Of a DNA stretch of 27,226 nt, positions 1-9,955 are shown one piece after another (the stretch's first letter is position 1; each line of letters starts with the position of its first letter). Position numbers and translations under genes: made by a program. The notes beneath the pieces were generated by a model, which saw only the letters and a program-made list of their open reading frames with translations, made no database searches and was not told the origin of the DNA. The DNA comes from Selaginella moellendorffii (lineage: Eukaryota; Streptophyta; Lycopodiopsida; Selaginellales; Selaginellaceae). The DNA lies in contig NW_003314298.1 of the NCBI RefSeq assembly GCF_000143415.4, positions 1,377,022 through 1,404,247 of the forward strand, written 5' to 3'.

Positions 1-1306
1 TACGGCTACAATGTGGTATATTAATATTAGTGTAGTGGGATTCTGGTATATATATTACCTTGGCTAGGTAATACACTAATTATAATATTATAGCATATGG
101 ACCATCCATTTGGGATTGAATCTAGTCCATCCATTCTTGTATAGAAGTAAAGGTTTAAACCCTAATTAATATACCTATTCATTGGAAGAACTGAAAGACA
201 TTGCAATTTGTCATTAAAAGATATAGTTTTTTGGCAATGCTTTACTCTAGTATTTTTATTTTTATTTCTTCATTTTATTTTAGATCTAAATCTGTATTAA
301 TTTTTTGCAAGATCTAGAATTTTAACTATTGTTGTGTTTAGATTTACTCTTTCTTTTAATCTTTATTGCATTATCTTCTTCTACTATGCCACACTATCAT
401 CAATTAAAGAGTGTGTCATTTGAAGCTATTAATGTTGTTTTTTTAGATCGAACTTTTGGTGTTATAGAGTATTATTTTATTAGTGCTACACCCATGTAGT
501 CTCCAACTTCCATAGGATAAGATTACACAACTTATTTTGTTTTCGTTATTCTACCATTTTTCATTGATATGGAGCAAGCTATGGATGATGCAGTTTGGTT
601 GTTGAAAAATGTTTGAGGATCAAGTTTACAGAAAGATAATACTTACGAGCTTAAATAAATTTCAGATTGTGATGAAAAATTTGATTATTATAGAGATAGC
701 TTTAGAGATGAGTTAAAGATTTTATGGCGTAAGCGTTAATCCTTCAATTTGCCATTTAATATTTTCTCTTTACCTTTTATTCTGTCCCAACCTTTTCTTA
801 TTTATTAGCTTGAGCCACCTTCTCATATTCCTAGTGTTTCTTCCTTATCTGCAATATTTTGTTTTCCTAACACGTCGATTATTTATGACTTTTATGATTT
901 TCATTCTCAATTAGTGTTGAATTGAGTGTTTTTTGTCCTCCTAATATTGATCTAGATATTGAGTATTCCCATGTTTCAATGGTTGAGTCACTTTTGGCTA
1001 GAATTTCAAATTACATCCCCACTTTTTAATGTTGTTGACAGAATTATCGATGAGTAGGTATAGTTCTTTTGCTTTGGTTTAAAATTATGGCTTTGAGGTT
1101 TATTTAAGCATTTGGTAGTTGTATATAAAGTTGCAATTAGTTCGTTAGGATTTTGCAGTCAATTGATGCTTATGCTATATTTTTAGGTTTTATTTCAGTC
1201 GTAGTTCAGAATGAGCAAAAGTTCACTTGATCCATATGCAATAAAGATTAAATGGATGCCACTATATGGATTTATGATGATTTAGGTCTAGTCATGAATA
1301 ATTGAT
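1..1306. mobile_element. Decayed LTR-retrotransposon relic (LTR plus leader), AT-rich
   Basis: Bases 1 to about 180 resemble the LTRs of the gypsy element at 17836-22828. They share a block reading taatattag-tgtagtggga-ttctgg, a 'cttgtata' TATA-like stretch near 135-145, and an 'aaggttt' just after it. The T-rich stretch at about 240-370, with repeated 'agatcta/agattta' words, resembles that element's leader (18050-18240). No open frame of useful length survives, so this is a heavily mutated relic cut by the window edge. From about 600 to 1306 I see no recognisable gene. Assignment of the first 180 bases is moderately supported; assignment of the rest is weak. Confidence 0.45.
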
Positions 1307-1656
1307 TGACCTTTATTTGTCTTAGCCACTTTTAACAAGAATTCAAAGAAATCTTTGCTAATTTATATGATTATTAATAAAATATTACTGGCAGATAATC
1401 ATCTAGTTAAAGTCAAATAATTTATCAAAATAATGGCTCATAAAATTTTGTAATTATTTAAACATAAAAATCTCATAAATTAAGAGTCATTGCATTGGAA
1501 AACAATAACAGCCCTTCAAATTATATTAAATTTAGATCATCTAAATTGTAACACAAAACCACTAAAAATAATATACACAAAAATAATATCATTATCCTGA
1601 ACTGCTGTCTAGGTATATTATAATCCGGCCGAATAGAATATTTGCAGTCCGTGGAG

Positions 1657-1665
1657 TATATAAAT
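1657..1665 (+). promoter_or_regulatory. TATA box of the duplicated GC-rich module, copy A
   Basis: TATATAAAT lies in 'gtggagtatataaatcc' at the sharp change from AT-rich flank to GC-rich sequence. A start site about 30 bp downstream would give a leader of roughly 90 nt before the first ATG at 1780. The same box is kept in copy B at 5942-5950. Promoter function is inferred from position only. Confidence 0.5.
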
Positions 1666-1779
1666 CCAAGACGGCGCTAGGGCATTTCTTTGGGGGCCTC
1701 TGGCGGTTGAGCTCGGGAGGATTGCTTGCCTGTGTGCCCGCTTCTTCCTTCTAACTATTTCTCTCGCTTGTGGCGTAGA

Positions 1780-2131
1780 TGGAGCTGGATCTGGATGGCG
1801 CCCATGGTGAGTGATCGCATCTCTCCTTTGCTTGCTTGATTGTTTTGCTGTGGAGCTTGGTTTTTCTTGCTTGGGTGCTTTCTTTCTCCTCTTTGCCGCA
1901 AGAAGGCGAAGAGCTCGACTAGATTTCCCACGCCTCCAGCAGCCCACCGGACAAAGTCCGGCCCGACCTGGGGACATCCTGGCTCGGGCGTTTTCCTTTG
2001 GAGGCGGCGCCTCCAAATGGGACTCGTGGGTAATTTGCAAGAGGGGGCTGCCGCGCTGGTGGAGGTACTCGGCGAGCGCCTCTACTAGGCTACTGTGGCG
2101 GCCTCCACAAATTCCTTAATTCTAAAGAAGC
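1780..2131 (+). other. Unrecognised GC-rich gene-like module, copy A
   Basis: An ATG at 1780 opens a short frame (MELDLDGAH) that runs into a good splice donor (catG|gtgagt, 1808/1809). A pyrimidine-rich tract ending in 'ccgcaag' near 1902 could be the acceptor. The obvious joined frame meets a TAG soon afterwards ('ctcgactag'). Another frame is open across 1840-2088 and closes at a TAG where copy B has CAG, so it reads longer there (to 6491). I do not recognise a product in any frame. It may be a captured 5' gene end, a leader, or a non-coding transcript. Its near-perfect conservation between the copies is the main reason to list it. Confidence 0.35.
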
Positions 2132-2183
2132 ACACACCACCTTTCGCGAGGTGGTCACTTTTCTTAATTTCTACGAGTCTGAA

Positions 2184-2227
2184 TTTGAAGAAAACGCTCT
2201 GCTACTTGACTTTTCGTTTTCTTCAAA
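2184..2227. repeat. 13-bp perfect inverted repeat
   Basis: The arms at 2184-2196 (tttgaagaaaacg) and 2215-2227 are exact reverse complements around an 18-nt loop. It lies in the part of copy A that has no counterpart in copy B, upstream of the desaturase. It could fold as a hairpin. No function is evident. Confidence 0.5.
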
Positions 2228-2507
2228 GAGAGCAAAAATATACGAAGAAAGGTAGTAAATTCCAAGCAACTCCATAACTCCAAGATGGAATTACAGTGTA
2301 AAGGAGAATGAAATCCATGCAAGGTTGTAGGCTTTCAAACCTGGTGCTGCGAAGCTTCAGACACAAGCGGCGGCCTCGGCACCAACAAGTCCTCCCATCG
2401 CAGGTGAGCTCTCGATCTCTATTTCTCTCGCTCGATCGAGAATGCATGCCCTTGCATGCGCGATTTCTTCTCACGCCATGTCTTGCAGCTCGCCTTGTCT
2501 GGTTCCA

Positions 2508-3597
2508 ATGGCTGTCATCGCCAACGTTTGCGGGACTCCCATGAGGAGCGCTCTCATTCCCAGCCATGAGATCCATCTTGCCAAGCCAATCAAGGTCTCT
2601 ATTTCGGTGAGGAGCGGCAAGGTACCAGCGATTGCGATGACTGCCGCAGCTGAGTATCGATCGCTTTGTTTTCTTTTCTTCTTTCATGAAAGCTTGGATT
2701 CTTTTTTCTCTCTTTGCATGCACAGGGAGCGTCGCGAAGCAAGACAGCAGCAAGACTTCGCAGATCATGCACTGGCTCTCTACCGAGAAGATCGAGATGT
2801 TTAAGTCGCTCGAGACCTGGGCGGAGGAATCCATCCTCCCATTCCTCCGGCCGGTGGAGAAATGCTGGCAGCCCCAGGACTATCTCCCGGAGCCATCCTC
2901 GGAGAGCTTCTATGACGAGGTCCTTGAGCTGAGGGAGCGAGCCGAGAGCTTGCGCTTCTGCCTCGTCGGGGACATGACCACCGAGGAAGCGCTGCCAACT
3001 TACTTGACGATGCTCAACACTCTCGATGGCACCCGCGACGAGACCGGTGCGAGCCCGAGTCCGTGGGCAGTGGTGCCTGGACTGCCGAGGAGAATCGCCA
3101 TGGTGATGTGCTCAACAAGTATCTCTACCGCACTGGACGAGTCGACATGAAGCAAATCGAGAAGACGATCCAGTACTTGATCGGTTCTGGAATGGTAAAG
3201 AGCCAGAGTTTCTTCTTTCTCGGGAACTCAAAAGTTCGGGTTTTCCATCTTTGCAGGATCCCCAGACCGAGAACAATCCATATCTCGGGTTCATCTACAT
3301 GTCCTTCCAGGAGCGAGCCACTGCCACACGGCAACACTGCTCACCACGCCAAGGAGCACGGAGACCACCCTCGCGACTGTTTGCGGCCTCATCGCAGCCG
3401 ACGAGAAGCGGCACGAGAATGCTTACACCAGGATCGTGTTTGAGCACTTCTCTTTAGTGGCACAGAGGACGGGAGTGTAAACTGCCAACGATTACGCAGG
3501 AACTCTGGAGCACTTGGTCAAGAGATGGAACGTCAAGTCCATCACTGGACTGTCTGCTTGCGCGCAAAAGGCCCAGGATTTCGTGTGTGGTCTCTAG
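2508..3597 (+). pseudogene. Plastid stearoyl-ACP desaturase pseudogene, copy A
   Basis: The intact family (plastid acyl-ACP Delta-9 desaturase, FAB2/SAD type) is a soluble diiron enzyme that makes oleoyl-ACP in the stroma. The likely start at 2508 follows what looks like a leader intron (about 2401-2488) and opens a Ser/Arg-rich transit-peptide-like stretch. An intron follows (about 2650-2726), then family blocks [40 protein letters not shown], the diiron motif EENRHGD, an intron (3195-3256), [11 protein letters not shown], and the second diiron motif DEKRHE. Damage: short deletions near 2950 and 3070, frameshifts near 3330-3380, loss of about 120 bp after 3438 (the segment holding [15 protein letters not shown] in copy B), a TAA near 3478, and loss of the C-terminus at 3592. 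It cannot encode an active enzyme. Confidence 0.88.
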
Positions 3598-3794
3598 GCG
3601 TAAAAGGTAAAGGTGTACATTACGAGTTAATGTTCCAATAATTTGCTTTGTTTTATTTTGTTTAGACACCATCTAAAATAAAAGAGTTTATAATAAGCAT
3701 GTGCATTGTTTTATACATTTTTTTTCTTTTGATTGTTTAGGAATTAACCAGTGGATATACATAGAATATATTTGAATATTTGAATATATTTTAT

Positions 3795-3990
3795 TATTCA
3801 GCACCATATACTAATATTGGGATTTTGATATCTATTCAAATTGGTGAGTATCAAAATCCCAATATTAGTATATGGCATAACTAGACCTCAAGTAATGACC
3901 ACTTGCTCTTGTATATAAATTACAATTTTTGGATTAACATTTATGTATTCCAATTTTGTATTTCATGCACCCACCACAGTTAATACTCAT
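3795..3990 (+). mobile_element. LTR relic of the same gypsy family
   Basis: The block 'catatactaatattgggattttg' at 3806 and the stretch 'accacttgctcttgtatataaa' at about 3899-3920 match the LTRs at 17836-18008 and 22664-22828, as does the tail 'ttccaattttgtatttcatgcacccac'. The LTR TATA (tgtatataaa) is kept. The front part is duplicated in inverted orientation (see 3804-3875). No internal coding region is attached, so it is a solo or truncated LTR. Confidence 0.6.
3804..3875. repeat. Perfect 27-bp inverted repeat (hairpin) inside LTR relic
   Basis: Arm 3804-3830 (ccatatactaat...gata) and arm 3849-3875 are exact reverse complements, separated by an 18-nt loop (3831-3848). The arm sequence is LTR-derived, so transcription would give a hairpin with one strand matching the LTRs of the 17836-22828 element. 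Perfect pairing in otherwise decayed AT-rich DNA is notable. Confidence 0.85.
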
Positions 3991-5941
3991 TTAAAATTTC
4001 TGAATAAAATACATTCTAACTTATTCTACCATCTAATGATTTATGATATTTATATAATTTATAAAATTTGTGAGTAAGTTAGTCACTTTTCTTATTATGG
4101 TTTCTCCAGCATTAGTCTTTCAGATGGAGAGGTGATGTCCCAATGTAATCTCTTGTACTGATATCATTGTTCATATGAACAAAGTGAGAAATAATCTATA
4201 ATTGATAGGAAACAAGAGGTTAAGAAAATGGAAGAATACCACAGATAAATGAATTAAGTATACCTTGAAACTCTTTGACTTTTAGATTCAATAGCAAAGT
4301 TTGGTGGTAGCACCATCATTTAGTCAGGTCAATCATCAAGGAAACACATTGGTGTGATGAAAATTGTGTCATATTTTTTCTTTTGGCCATAATTTTTGAG
4401 TTTAGATCCATGATAATATAGATCACTAACATGATAATCCGACTGGCTCCAGAATCCAAACCAAGGTTATAAATTGTCCTTGTTTTTTTTAGCAAGATTT
4501 AATATAATTGAGATGGCAAAGGAAAAGAGTTTATTGATAACTAATTAATGTCAAGGATAATGCCCTATGAGTGCTTTGTGAAGGATTTCACAACAAACAT
4601 GTATTGTCTCTACTTGTTAGCAACTGTTTATAATTGTATTATATTTTAACTTGACTATGAACTCTTATTAAATTAAAGGGAATTAACATTTTCATTTCCA
4701 CAATGTTTCTATTGTATATATTAATTATTTCATATGAGGCAACTAATTATTCATCTATATGGCAGTCTTATAGTAGATAATAGCTCAAAAAAGTCTTAGA
4801 TCTACATAAAGGATATTCAAAATATCAAAATATTCTCACAGACTCACAAAGTTGGAACAATAATTATATAATTATGATATCTTTTATCAATGGATGCTTT
4901 AAAAGACAAAAAACATATTTATAAATACTTAATACTTGTGTCATTTGCCCTAATACCATGATCTCTCTCCCTTTTACCCAATTAAAAAATGGGAAATTAT
5001 TTTATAAGAAAACCTTTAATGGACACTTTATCTCTATTTTCCCTCTAAAATTTTAACAATCCATAGTGACAGTATATGTAAATATCAAACATATCATACC
5101 ATATAGCACCTATATATCATTCCACTCACAAAACTTCTTCATCTCTCTTATTTTTCAAAATCACTATTGTTTATTGTCATGCCCACTACAAACTCAATAT
5201 AAGTTATATTTTGAAATATTTCTCATGACTTAGATCCTTTGTCTTGATCGTCTAATGCAATATAGAAAAAATAAAAAATAAAATGTATATACAAGGAATT
5301 ATAAGAAAAAACAGTTGATATGGATTTCATTATAAGTAATTTCCATGTATAATAATTCTATACATGTTTATAATGTCAAAATTAGTATCTTATATTTAAT
5401 AATCTTTATTTGGAGGGGCTAATGTTTTAAAGATAGCTTTTTTATCTATTGTGATAATATGCTGAAAACATGAAAGTTCTACTTCACTTTATTTTTCTTT
5501 GAAAATGAAAAACTAGAATTGAAAAAAAGAGCCAATATTGAAAAAAAAAATCCCACATGAAATTTATACTTTATTTATTTTAATCTAGAAAAATAGGTAA
5601 ATAACACTTGTTTAAAGAAGTTTTTTTCAGTGTTGAAATTAAAGTGACCTTTAGCAAGAATTCAAAGAACTCTTTGCTGATTTATATGATTTTTAATAAA
5701 ATGTTACTGGCAGATAATCATCAAGCTAAAGTCAAATAATTTATCAAAATAATGGCTCATAATTTTTTTTAATTATTTAAACAATAAAATCAGAGTCATT
5801 GCATATAATAGCTCTCCAAATTATATTAAATTTAGATCATCTAAATTGTAACATAAAACCACTAAAAAGACTAAAATAAACAAATTTTTAACTTCTGTCT
5901 AGGTATAATCCGGCCGAATAGAATATTCGCAGTCCGTGGAG

Positions 5942-5950
5942 TATATAAAT
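5942..5950 (+). promoter_or_regulatory. TATA box of the duplicated GC-rich module, copy B
   Basis: TATATAAAT in 'gtggagtatataaatgc', equivalent to 1657-1665 in copy A. The ATG of the module lies at 6068. Confidence 0.5.
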
Positions 5951-6067
5951 GCAAGACCTGCGGCGTTAGGGCTTTTCTTTGGGGGCCTCTGGCGGTTGAG
6001 CTCGGGAGGATTGCTTGCCTGTGTGCCCGCTTCTTCCTTCTAACGATTTCTCTCGCTTGTGGCGTAG

Positions 6068-6420
6068 ATGGAGCTGGATCTGGATGGCGCCCATGGTGAG
6101 TGATCGCATCTCTCCTTTGCTTGCTTGATTGTTTTGCTGTGGAGCTTGGTTTTTCTTGCTTGGGTGCTTTCTTTCTCCTCTTTGCCGCAAGAAGGCGAAG
6201 AGCTCGACTAGATTTCCCACGCCTCCAGCAGCCCACCGGACAAAGTCCGGCCCGACCTGGGGACATCCTGGCTCGGGCGTTTTCCTTTGGAGGCGGCGCC
6301 TCCAAATGGGACTCGTGGGTAATTTGCAAGAGGGGGCTGCCGCGCTGGTGGAGGTACTCGGCGAGCGCCTCTACCAGGCTACCGTGGCGGCCTCCACAAA
6401 TTCCTTAAATCTAAAGAAGC
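6068..6420 (+). other. Unrecognised GC-rich gene-like module, copy B
   Basis: Counterpart of 1780-2131. Bases 6046-6374 are identical by eye to 1757-2085. The frame that ends at a TAG at 2086 in copy A reads CAG here (6375-6377), so this copy keeps the longer frame (about 6129-6491, containing EVLGERLYQATVAAS). I cannot assign a family. Whether any of it is translated is unknown. Confidence 0.35.
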
Positions 6421-6469
6421 CTGCTCTTTTGTTGTTCTTACAAGGTCTCTCTTCTCCAAGTCCAAGAAA

Positions 6470-6631
6470 ATGGATCTCTACTCCACGATGAAGTGCTGGG
6501 GATTCAAGCCAAATGCCTTGAAGGCTTGTGCCGCTCTGGCAGCTCTCTCTCGAGGATGGATTGCTTGGATCGGGCCAACGGCAGTGTATTGGACCAAACC
6601 TCTTCGTCTCGTAGAAATGTCCCAAGTGTGA
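6470..6631 (+). pseudogene. PPR-protein gene fragment in filler DNA
   Basis: A short ATG-to-TGA frame (53 codons) contains a stretch typical of PLS-class PPR proteins: an M-x-x-x-G-F-KPNA block followed by LKACAALAALSRG, which is the common L-motif pattern with the usual middle residues (a VTFVS-like segment) missing. After that the similarity stops. It is too short to function alone. It lies in the filler that interrupts duplicated copy B, so it is probably a captured or inserted gene piece. It is not derived from the PPR gene at 14846-16549 as far as I can see. Confidence 0.45.
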
Positions 6632-6849
6632 GAACTCCGAGGTTGTGTTTGATACTGGTCCATAGTGACGTGGAATTCTTTGATAGTGGTGATGGGGAGC
6701 GGCTCTCGAGGCTTTGTGAGAACTTTCACCGCCGCTTGCACGCGAGAAGATGAAACTGAAATCGAGGGGGTCTCAGCATGAAAACTTAATAATTTATTAA
6801 ATAATTAGGTTTAATAATACTAATTGAAAACCTCGTATATTAAAGAATA

Positions 6850-6995
6850 ATGTTTTTCTCAAACCCTAGCTATGCGCTGGTGCTGGATCTAGACGACACG
6901 CTGGAATGCAGAAAGAACTCAACTATGCCTAGTAGCGTTCCTCAGCAAGATGGCGCAGGTATACAAGCTCATAATCTTCAGTGTGTCAGACTCGT
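6850..6995 (+). pseudogene. SCP/FCP1-like (HAD) phosphatase gene fragment in filler DNA
   Basis: The frame from 6850 contains YALVLDLDDTL, which matches HAD motif I (DxDxT) as found in the small CTD-phosphatase/FCP1-homology family. Further on, in a shifted frame (about 6930-6992), comes FLSKMAQVYKLIIFSVSDS. This resembles the 'FL..MA..Y.I.IF..S' block that follows motif I in the same family. Finding both blocks in the right order supports a phosphatase-gene origin. Frame breaks and the missing remainder show it is non-functional. Confidence 0.45.
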
Positions 6996-7929
6996 AGGAC
7001 TGTCTCCCGGAGCTATCCTCGGAGAGCTTCTACGATGAGGTCCGTGAGCTGAGGGAGCGAGCCGAGAGCTTGCCCAACGACTACTTCTTCTGCCTCGTCG
7101 GGAACATGATCACCGAGGAAGCGCTGCCAACTTACTTGACGATGCTCAACACTCTCGATGGCACCCGCGACGAGATCAGTGCGAGCCCAAGTCCATGGGC
7201 ACTGTAGTGGCGTGCCTGGACTGCCGAGGAGAATTGCCATGGTGATTTGCTCAACAAGTATCTCTACCTCACTGGACGAGTCGACTTGAAGCAAATCGAG
7301 AAGACGATCCAGTACTTATCGGTCCTGGAATGGTAAAGAGCCAGAGTTTCTTCTTTCTCGGGAACTCAAAAGTTCGGTTTCCATCCTTGCAGGATCTCCA
7401 GACCGAGAACAATCCATATCTCGGGTTCATCTACACCTTCTTCCAGGAGCGAGCCACCGCCATCTCTCACGGCAACACTGCTCGCCACACGACTGTTTGC
7501 GGCCTCATCGCATTCGATGAGAAGCGGCATGAGAATGCTTACACCAGGATCATGGAGAAGCTGTTTGAGATCGATTCGGAGGGCGCAATGCTGGGGCTGG
7601 AGGACATGATGAGGAAGAAGATCTCCATGCCGGCTCATCTCATGTACGACGGCCAGGACAAGAACCTGTTTGAGCACTTCTCTTTGGTGGCACAGAGGAT
7701 GGGGGTGTCCACTGCCAAGGGTTACGCAGGAATTCTGGAGCACTTGGTCAAGAGATGGAATGTCGAGTCCATCACTGGATTGTCTGCTCGCGCGCAAAAG
7801 GCCCAGGATTTCGTGTGTGGTCTCCCTCCTCGGATCTTGAGACTGGAGGAGCGAGCTCAGAGCAGGGAGAAGAAGGGCCCCAAGACTGGAACGTTTAGCT
7901 GGATTTTCAATAGCGAAGTCGTTCTCTAG
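6996..7929 (+). pseudogene. Plastid stearoyl-ACP desaturase pseudogene, copy B (5'-truncated)
   Basis: Homology to SAD begins abruptly at 6996, so the transit peptide and the N-terminal helices are absent. The body reads [16 protein letters not shown], then [13 protein letters not shown], the first diiron motif altered to EENCHGD (Arg to Cys), and the second, DEKRHE, intact. Lesions: a TAG near 7206 in the WAxWTRAW block, a 1-nt deletion near 7318, and an in-frame gap after GNTARH. The exon 7393-7929 after the 60-bp intron (7333-7392) is fully open to the normal C-terminus ([11 protein letters not shown]) and includes [15 protein letters not shown]. It could still be transcribed from the upstream module, but a full enzyme cannot be made. 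Confidence 0.88.
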
Positions 7930-8037
7930 GCGTAAAAGGTAAAAGGTGTACATTACGAGTTAATGTTCCAATAATTAAGGCTTTGCAAGAGTCAATTTTG
8001 AATGTTTTTTGCAAATTTGAATTTAGGGCATGTGCAA

Positions 8038-9489
8038 TCATTTGCACTGCTGAGGAGCAAAGGCTAGGTGGCTCTTCTGCAAATCAAATCCAATCCGGAA
8101 GCTCTGCTGCTGGATGTTGCCGATGATCCCGAGCTCCATGGACGTGGGAGCAAACGCCAGGCAGAAACTCCCGGCAGTGTTGATCGGGATCAAGTAATTC
8201 GTAGGAGGGAGCTGGAGATCCGCCCCATTCTCGAAGTGGAGTACCAGCGCAGGCACATCCACGCTCGCCTTCCCGGAGAAATTGTAGCACGTATCGAAGA
8301 GCGAGTAGCGTGGAGCCGACGGGAGGTTGATCGTGGCATTCCGGAACGCGTCGCGGATGGTGGCGTAGACCGAGGTCGGGAACCGAGTGACCGAGGTCCC
8401 AGAGTCGATGATCACGCCCCCGCTGCCACTCTGCGAGAGCTGGAGGGATTTGAGCGAGATGGGGAGCTGGGCGCCGCCGACGCTCACTCCGATCATGGCC
8501 GCGTAGTAGAAGGTGTCCAACTTTGGGTTCTTGAGCAGCGGCGAAAGCGCGGCGGTGGACGGGATCGCGGCGACACCGAATATCAGGCTGCTGGACGAGC
8601 GCGTCATTGGGTTGCTGCGATCCACGAGGCAGTAGGAGAAGGAATTCGCGGTGGAGGAGTTCGTCGAGGACGCGAATATCTGAGATGGGAAGGAGAGCTT
8701 TCCAGCGCCCAGGCCGAGGAGGCCAGCGGCGCCAGCGAAGAGCCCCTCGTTGTCAAACCCGCAGCCAAACGCGACGCTCATCGCTTTGCTGCCCGTGCCG
8801 AGCGTGAAGAGATCGCTGGAGAAATCGCCCACCGAGAAGGATCCATCGCCATACGCGACTTGGTACGAGCAGCGGCTGGTGGCACCGCGGCTGCCACTGC
8901 AGCTGTGGACCTCGAGAGCCTTGCAGAGCGGCGAGAGGCAAGGGATCCGCTGGAAGGAGCTCGAGTTCCTTGGATCGAAGATGGGGTCGGCTTGCTTGTA
9001 GCAGCTCTTGCATGGCTGGCATTGGAGCCAGGGGAGATCGCTGCCGGTGTCCACCACCATGAAGAGCGATCGAGCCGGAGTTCCAAGGCCGAGGCGAACG
9101 AAGTACTCGCCACTTCCATACAGGAGGCCGGAGGTGACGGGTCCATTGAGATCGGTCGAAGAAGCCTCGTCCTTCTTCTTCCCTGCGAGCTTGGCCTTGC
9201 TTTCGATCCATCTCACTCGCCGCTCGTCCCTCTGGAGCGTCTCGAGCAGCAGCTGCTCGTGAGTGTGGAGCTTCTCCTTTGCTTCCCGGAGGAGCGAGTT
9301 CCTGTGGATGAGTTCCAACGACAAGGTACCACCATCCCGCGGGGAAAGCTGGAGCTTGTTCTCGACGGGGTGGCGGAGCTCTCGCAAAAGCGTGGCGACA
9401 TCGAGCGTGTTCCAGTGGCGGGGAGTCAGATCTGCGGAGACGAGCAGCGCAATTGTGAGCGAGGCCAACACAAATCCAAACGCGCGCAT
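8038..9489 (-). CDS. Pepsin-like aspartic protease (A1 family, nepenthesin/CND41-like)
   Basis: This intronless gene encodes 483 aa. The chosen ATG (9487-9489) begins MRAFGFVLASLTIALLVSAD, a good signal peptide; the frame is open further upstream, and the ATG five codons earlier (9504) would spoil the signal. A propeptide (about 21-115) with a charged, helical middle precedes the protease core. The first catalytic motif is DTGS at 147-150. The second, DSGTS, is at 362-366. The flap region has YGDGS (about 214-218), and the Cys-rich segment after the first active site (CQPCKSCY and others) is typical of the plant nepenthesin-type insert. It is predicted to be secreted or vacuolar and to cleave proteins at acid pH; some relatives act in the plastid. 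Length and motifs look complete. Its upstream region is shared, divergently, with the ORF at 10100. Confidence 0.93.
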   Translation of the reverse strand: MRAFGFVLASLTIALLVSADLTPRHWNTLDVATLLRELRHPVENKLQLSPRDGGTLSLELIHRNSLLREAKEKLHTHEQLLLETLQRDERRVRWIESKAKLAGKKKDEASSTDLNGPVTSGLLYGSGEYFVRLGLGTPARSLFMVVDTGSDLPWLQCQPCKSCYKQADPIFDPRNSSSFQRIPCLSPLCKALEVHSCSGSRGATSRCSYQVAYGDGSFSVGDFSSDLFTLGTGSKAMSVAFGCGFDNEGLFAGAAGLLGLGAGKLSFPSQIFASSTNSSTANSFSYCLVDRSNPMTRSSSSLIFGVAAIPSTAALSPLLKNPKLDTFYYAAMIGVSVGGAQLPISLKSLQLSQSGSGGVIIDSGTSVTRFPTSVYATIRDAFRNATINLPSAPRYSLFDTCYNFSGKASVDVPALVLHFENGADLQLPPTNYLIPINTAGSFCLAFAPTSMELGIIGNIQQQSFRIGFDLQKSHLAFAPQQCK

Positions 9490-9955
9490 TGAAGAACACC
9501 ACATTGACACCAGAGAACCAAAGCCACTGGATGGAAGAACGAACGAATCACGGGCCCAGGAAACTAAAGGCTGCCAATCCAATCCGGTCAAGCAATCATC
9601 AAAAGCTAGAGCTCTCACGCGACGAGAATTCAGGACACAGAGGAGAAAAAAGAGCTTCTTAAAAGCTCCACTCACCAGGGAACAAAGAAGGAGAAGAGCT
9701 CCTCTCCTCGCCTTCTCGCTTTCGTCCTCCTCCTTGTCAATGCCAGTCGCATAGAAACAAAATTTGCCGGAACAAGAGCCGGGGCTTTCCCCGTGACTGA
9801 ACAGCGCCGCTCGTGACGAGCCTATCAGATCCTCATCCCTGCCGCTGAACGCCGCCCCCGCCTCGCCCCATTCCCGTGAGCTCCTGGGGGAAGAACCCTA
9901 GGACAGCGCTACAGAACAAAATGCCCAGAAGTACTTCCGACTTGGCAGCATTGCA

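Larger units (their letters stand above)
1307..3643. repeat. Segmental direct duplication, copy A
   Basis: This segment matches 5645-7976 in the same orientation, with starts about 4.3 kb apart. Both begin in the AT-rich 'tgaccttt...agaattcaaag' sequence, continue through a TATA/leader module and a desaturase pseudogene, and end with the same 'tgttccaataatt' tail. The AT-rich first part has many small differences and indels. The GC-rich middle (1757-2085) is identical by eye. Copy A keeps the 5' half of the desaturase (2508-2875), which copy B lacks. Copy B keeps the 3' coding part that copy A has partly lost. Confidence 0.9.
3644..5644. other. AT-rich spacer between duplicated segments
   Basis: This 2-kb spacer is strongly AT-rich with no convincing ORF. 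Besides the LTR relic at about 3795-3990, I see no gene, RNA gene or clear repeat array. It separates the two desaturase segments. Confidence 0.6.
5645..7976. repeat. Segmental direct duplication, copy B
   Basis: Direct copy of 1307-3643. Homology is continuous to 6420, stops, and resumes at 6996. Between them, 575 bp of unrelated filler replaces about 745 bp of copy A. Copy B is the better-preserved copy for the 3' desaturase exon and lacks the transit-peptide exon. Its downstream end coincides with the 'ccaataatt' tail shared with copy A. Confidence 0.9.

Noticed and set aside
1618-2040. Minus-strand ORF of 140 codons shared with 5871-6329
   Set aside because: The likeness between copies only reflects the duplicated DNA. 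The translation is Arg/Lys/Pro-rich with no motif, and it runs against the TATA box and splice-like signals on the plus strand.
8068-9492. 474-codon plus-strand ORF antisense to the aspartic protease
   Set aside because: It is the mirror of the protease gene. The translation is low-complexity and Arg/Glu-rich with no motif, while the minus strand has clear DTGS and DSGTS motifs. GC-rich codon use on one strand commonly opens the opposite frame.
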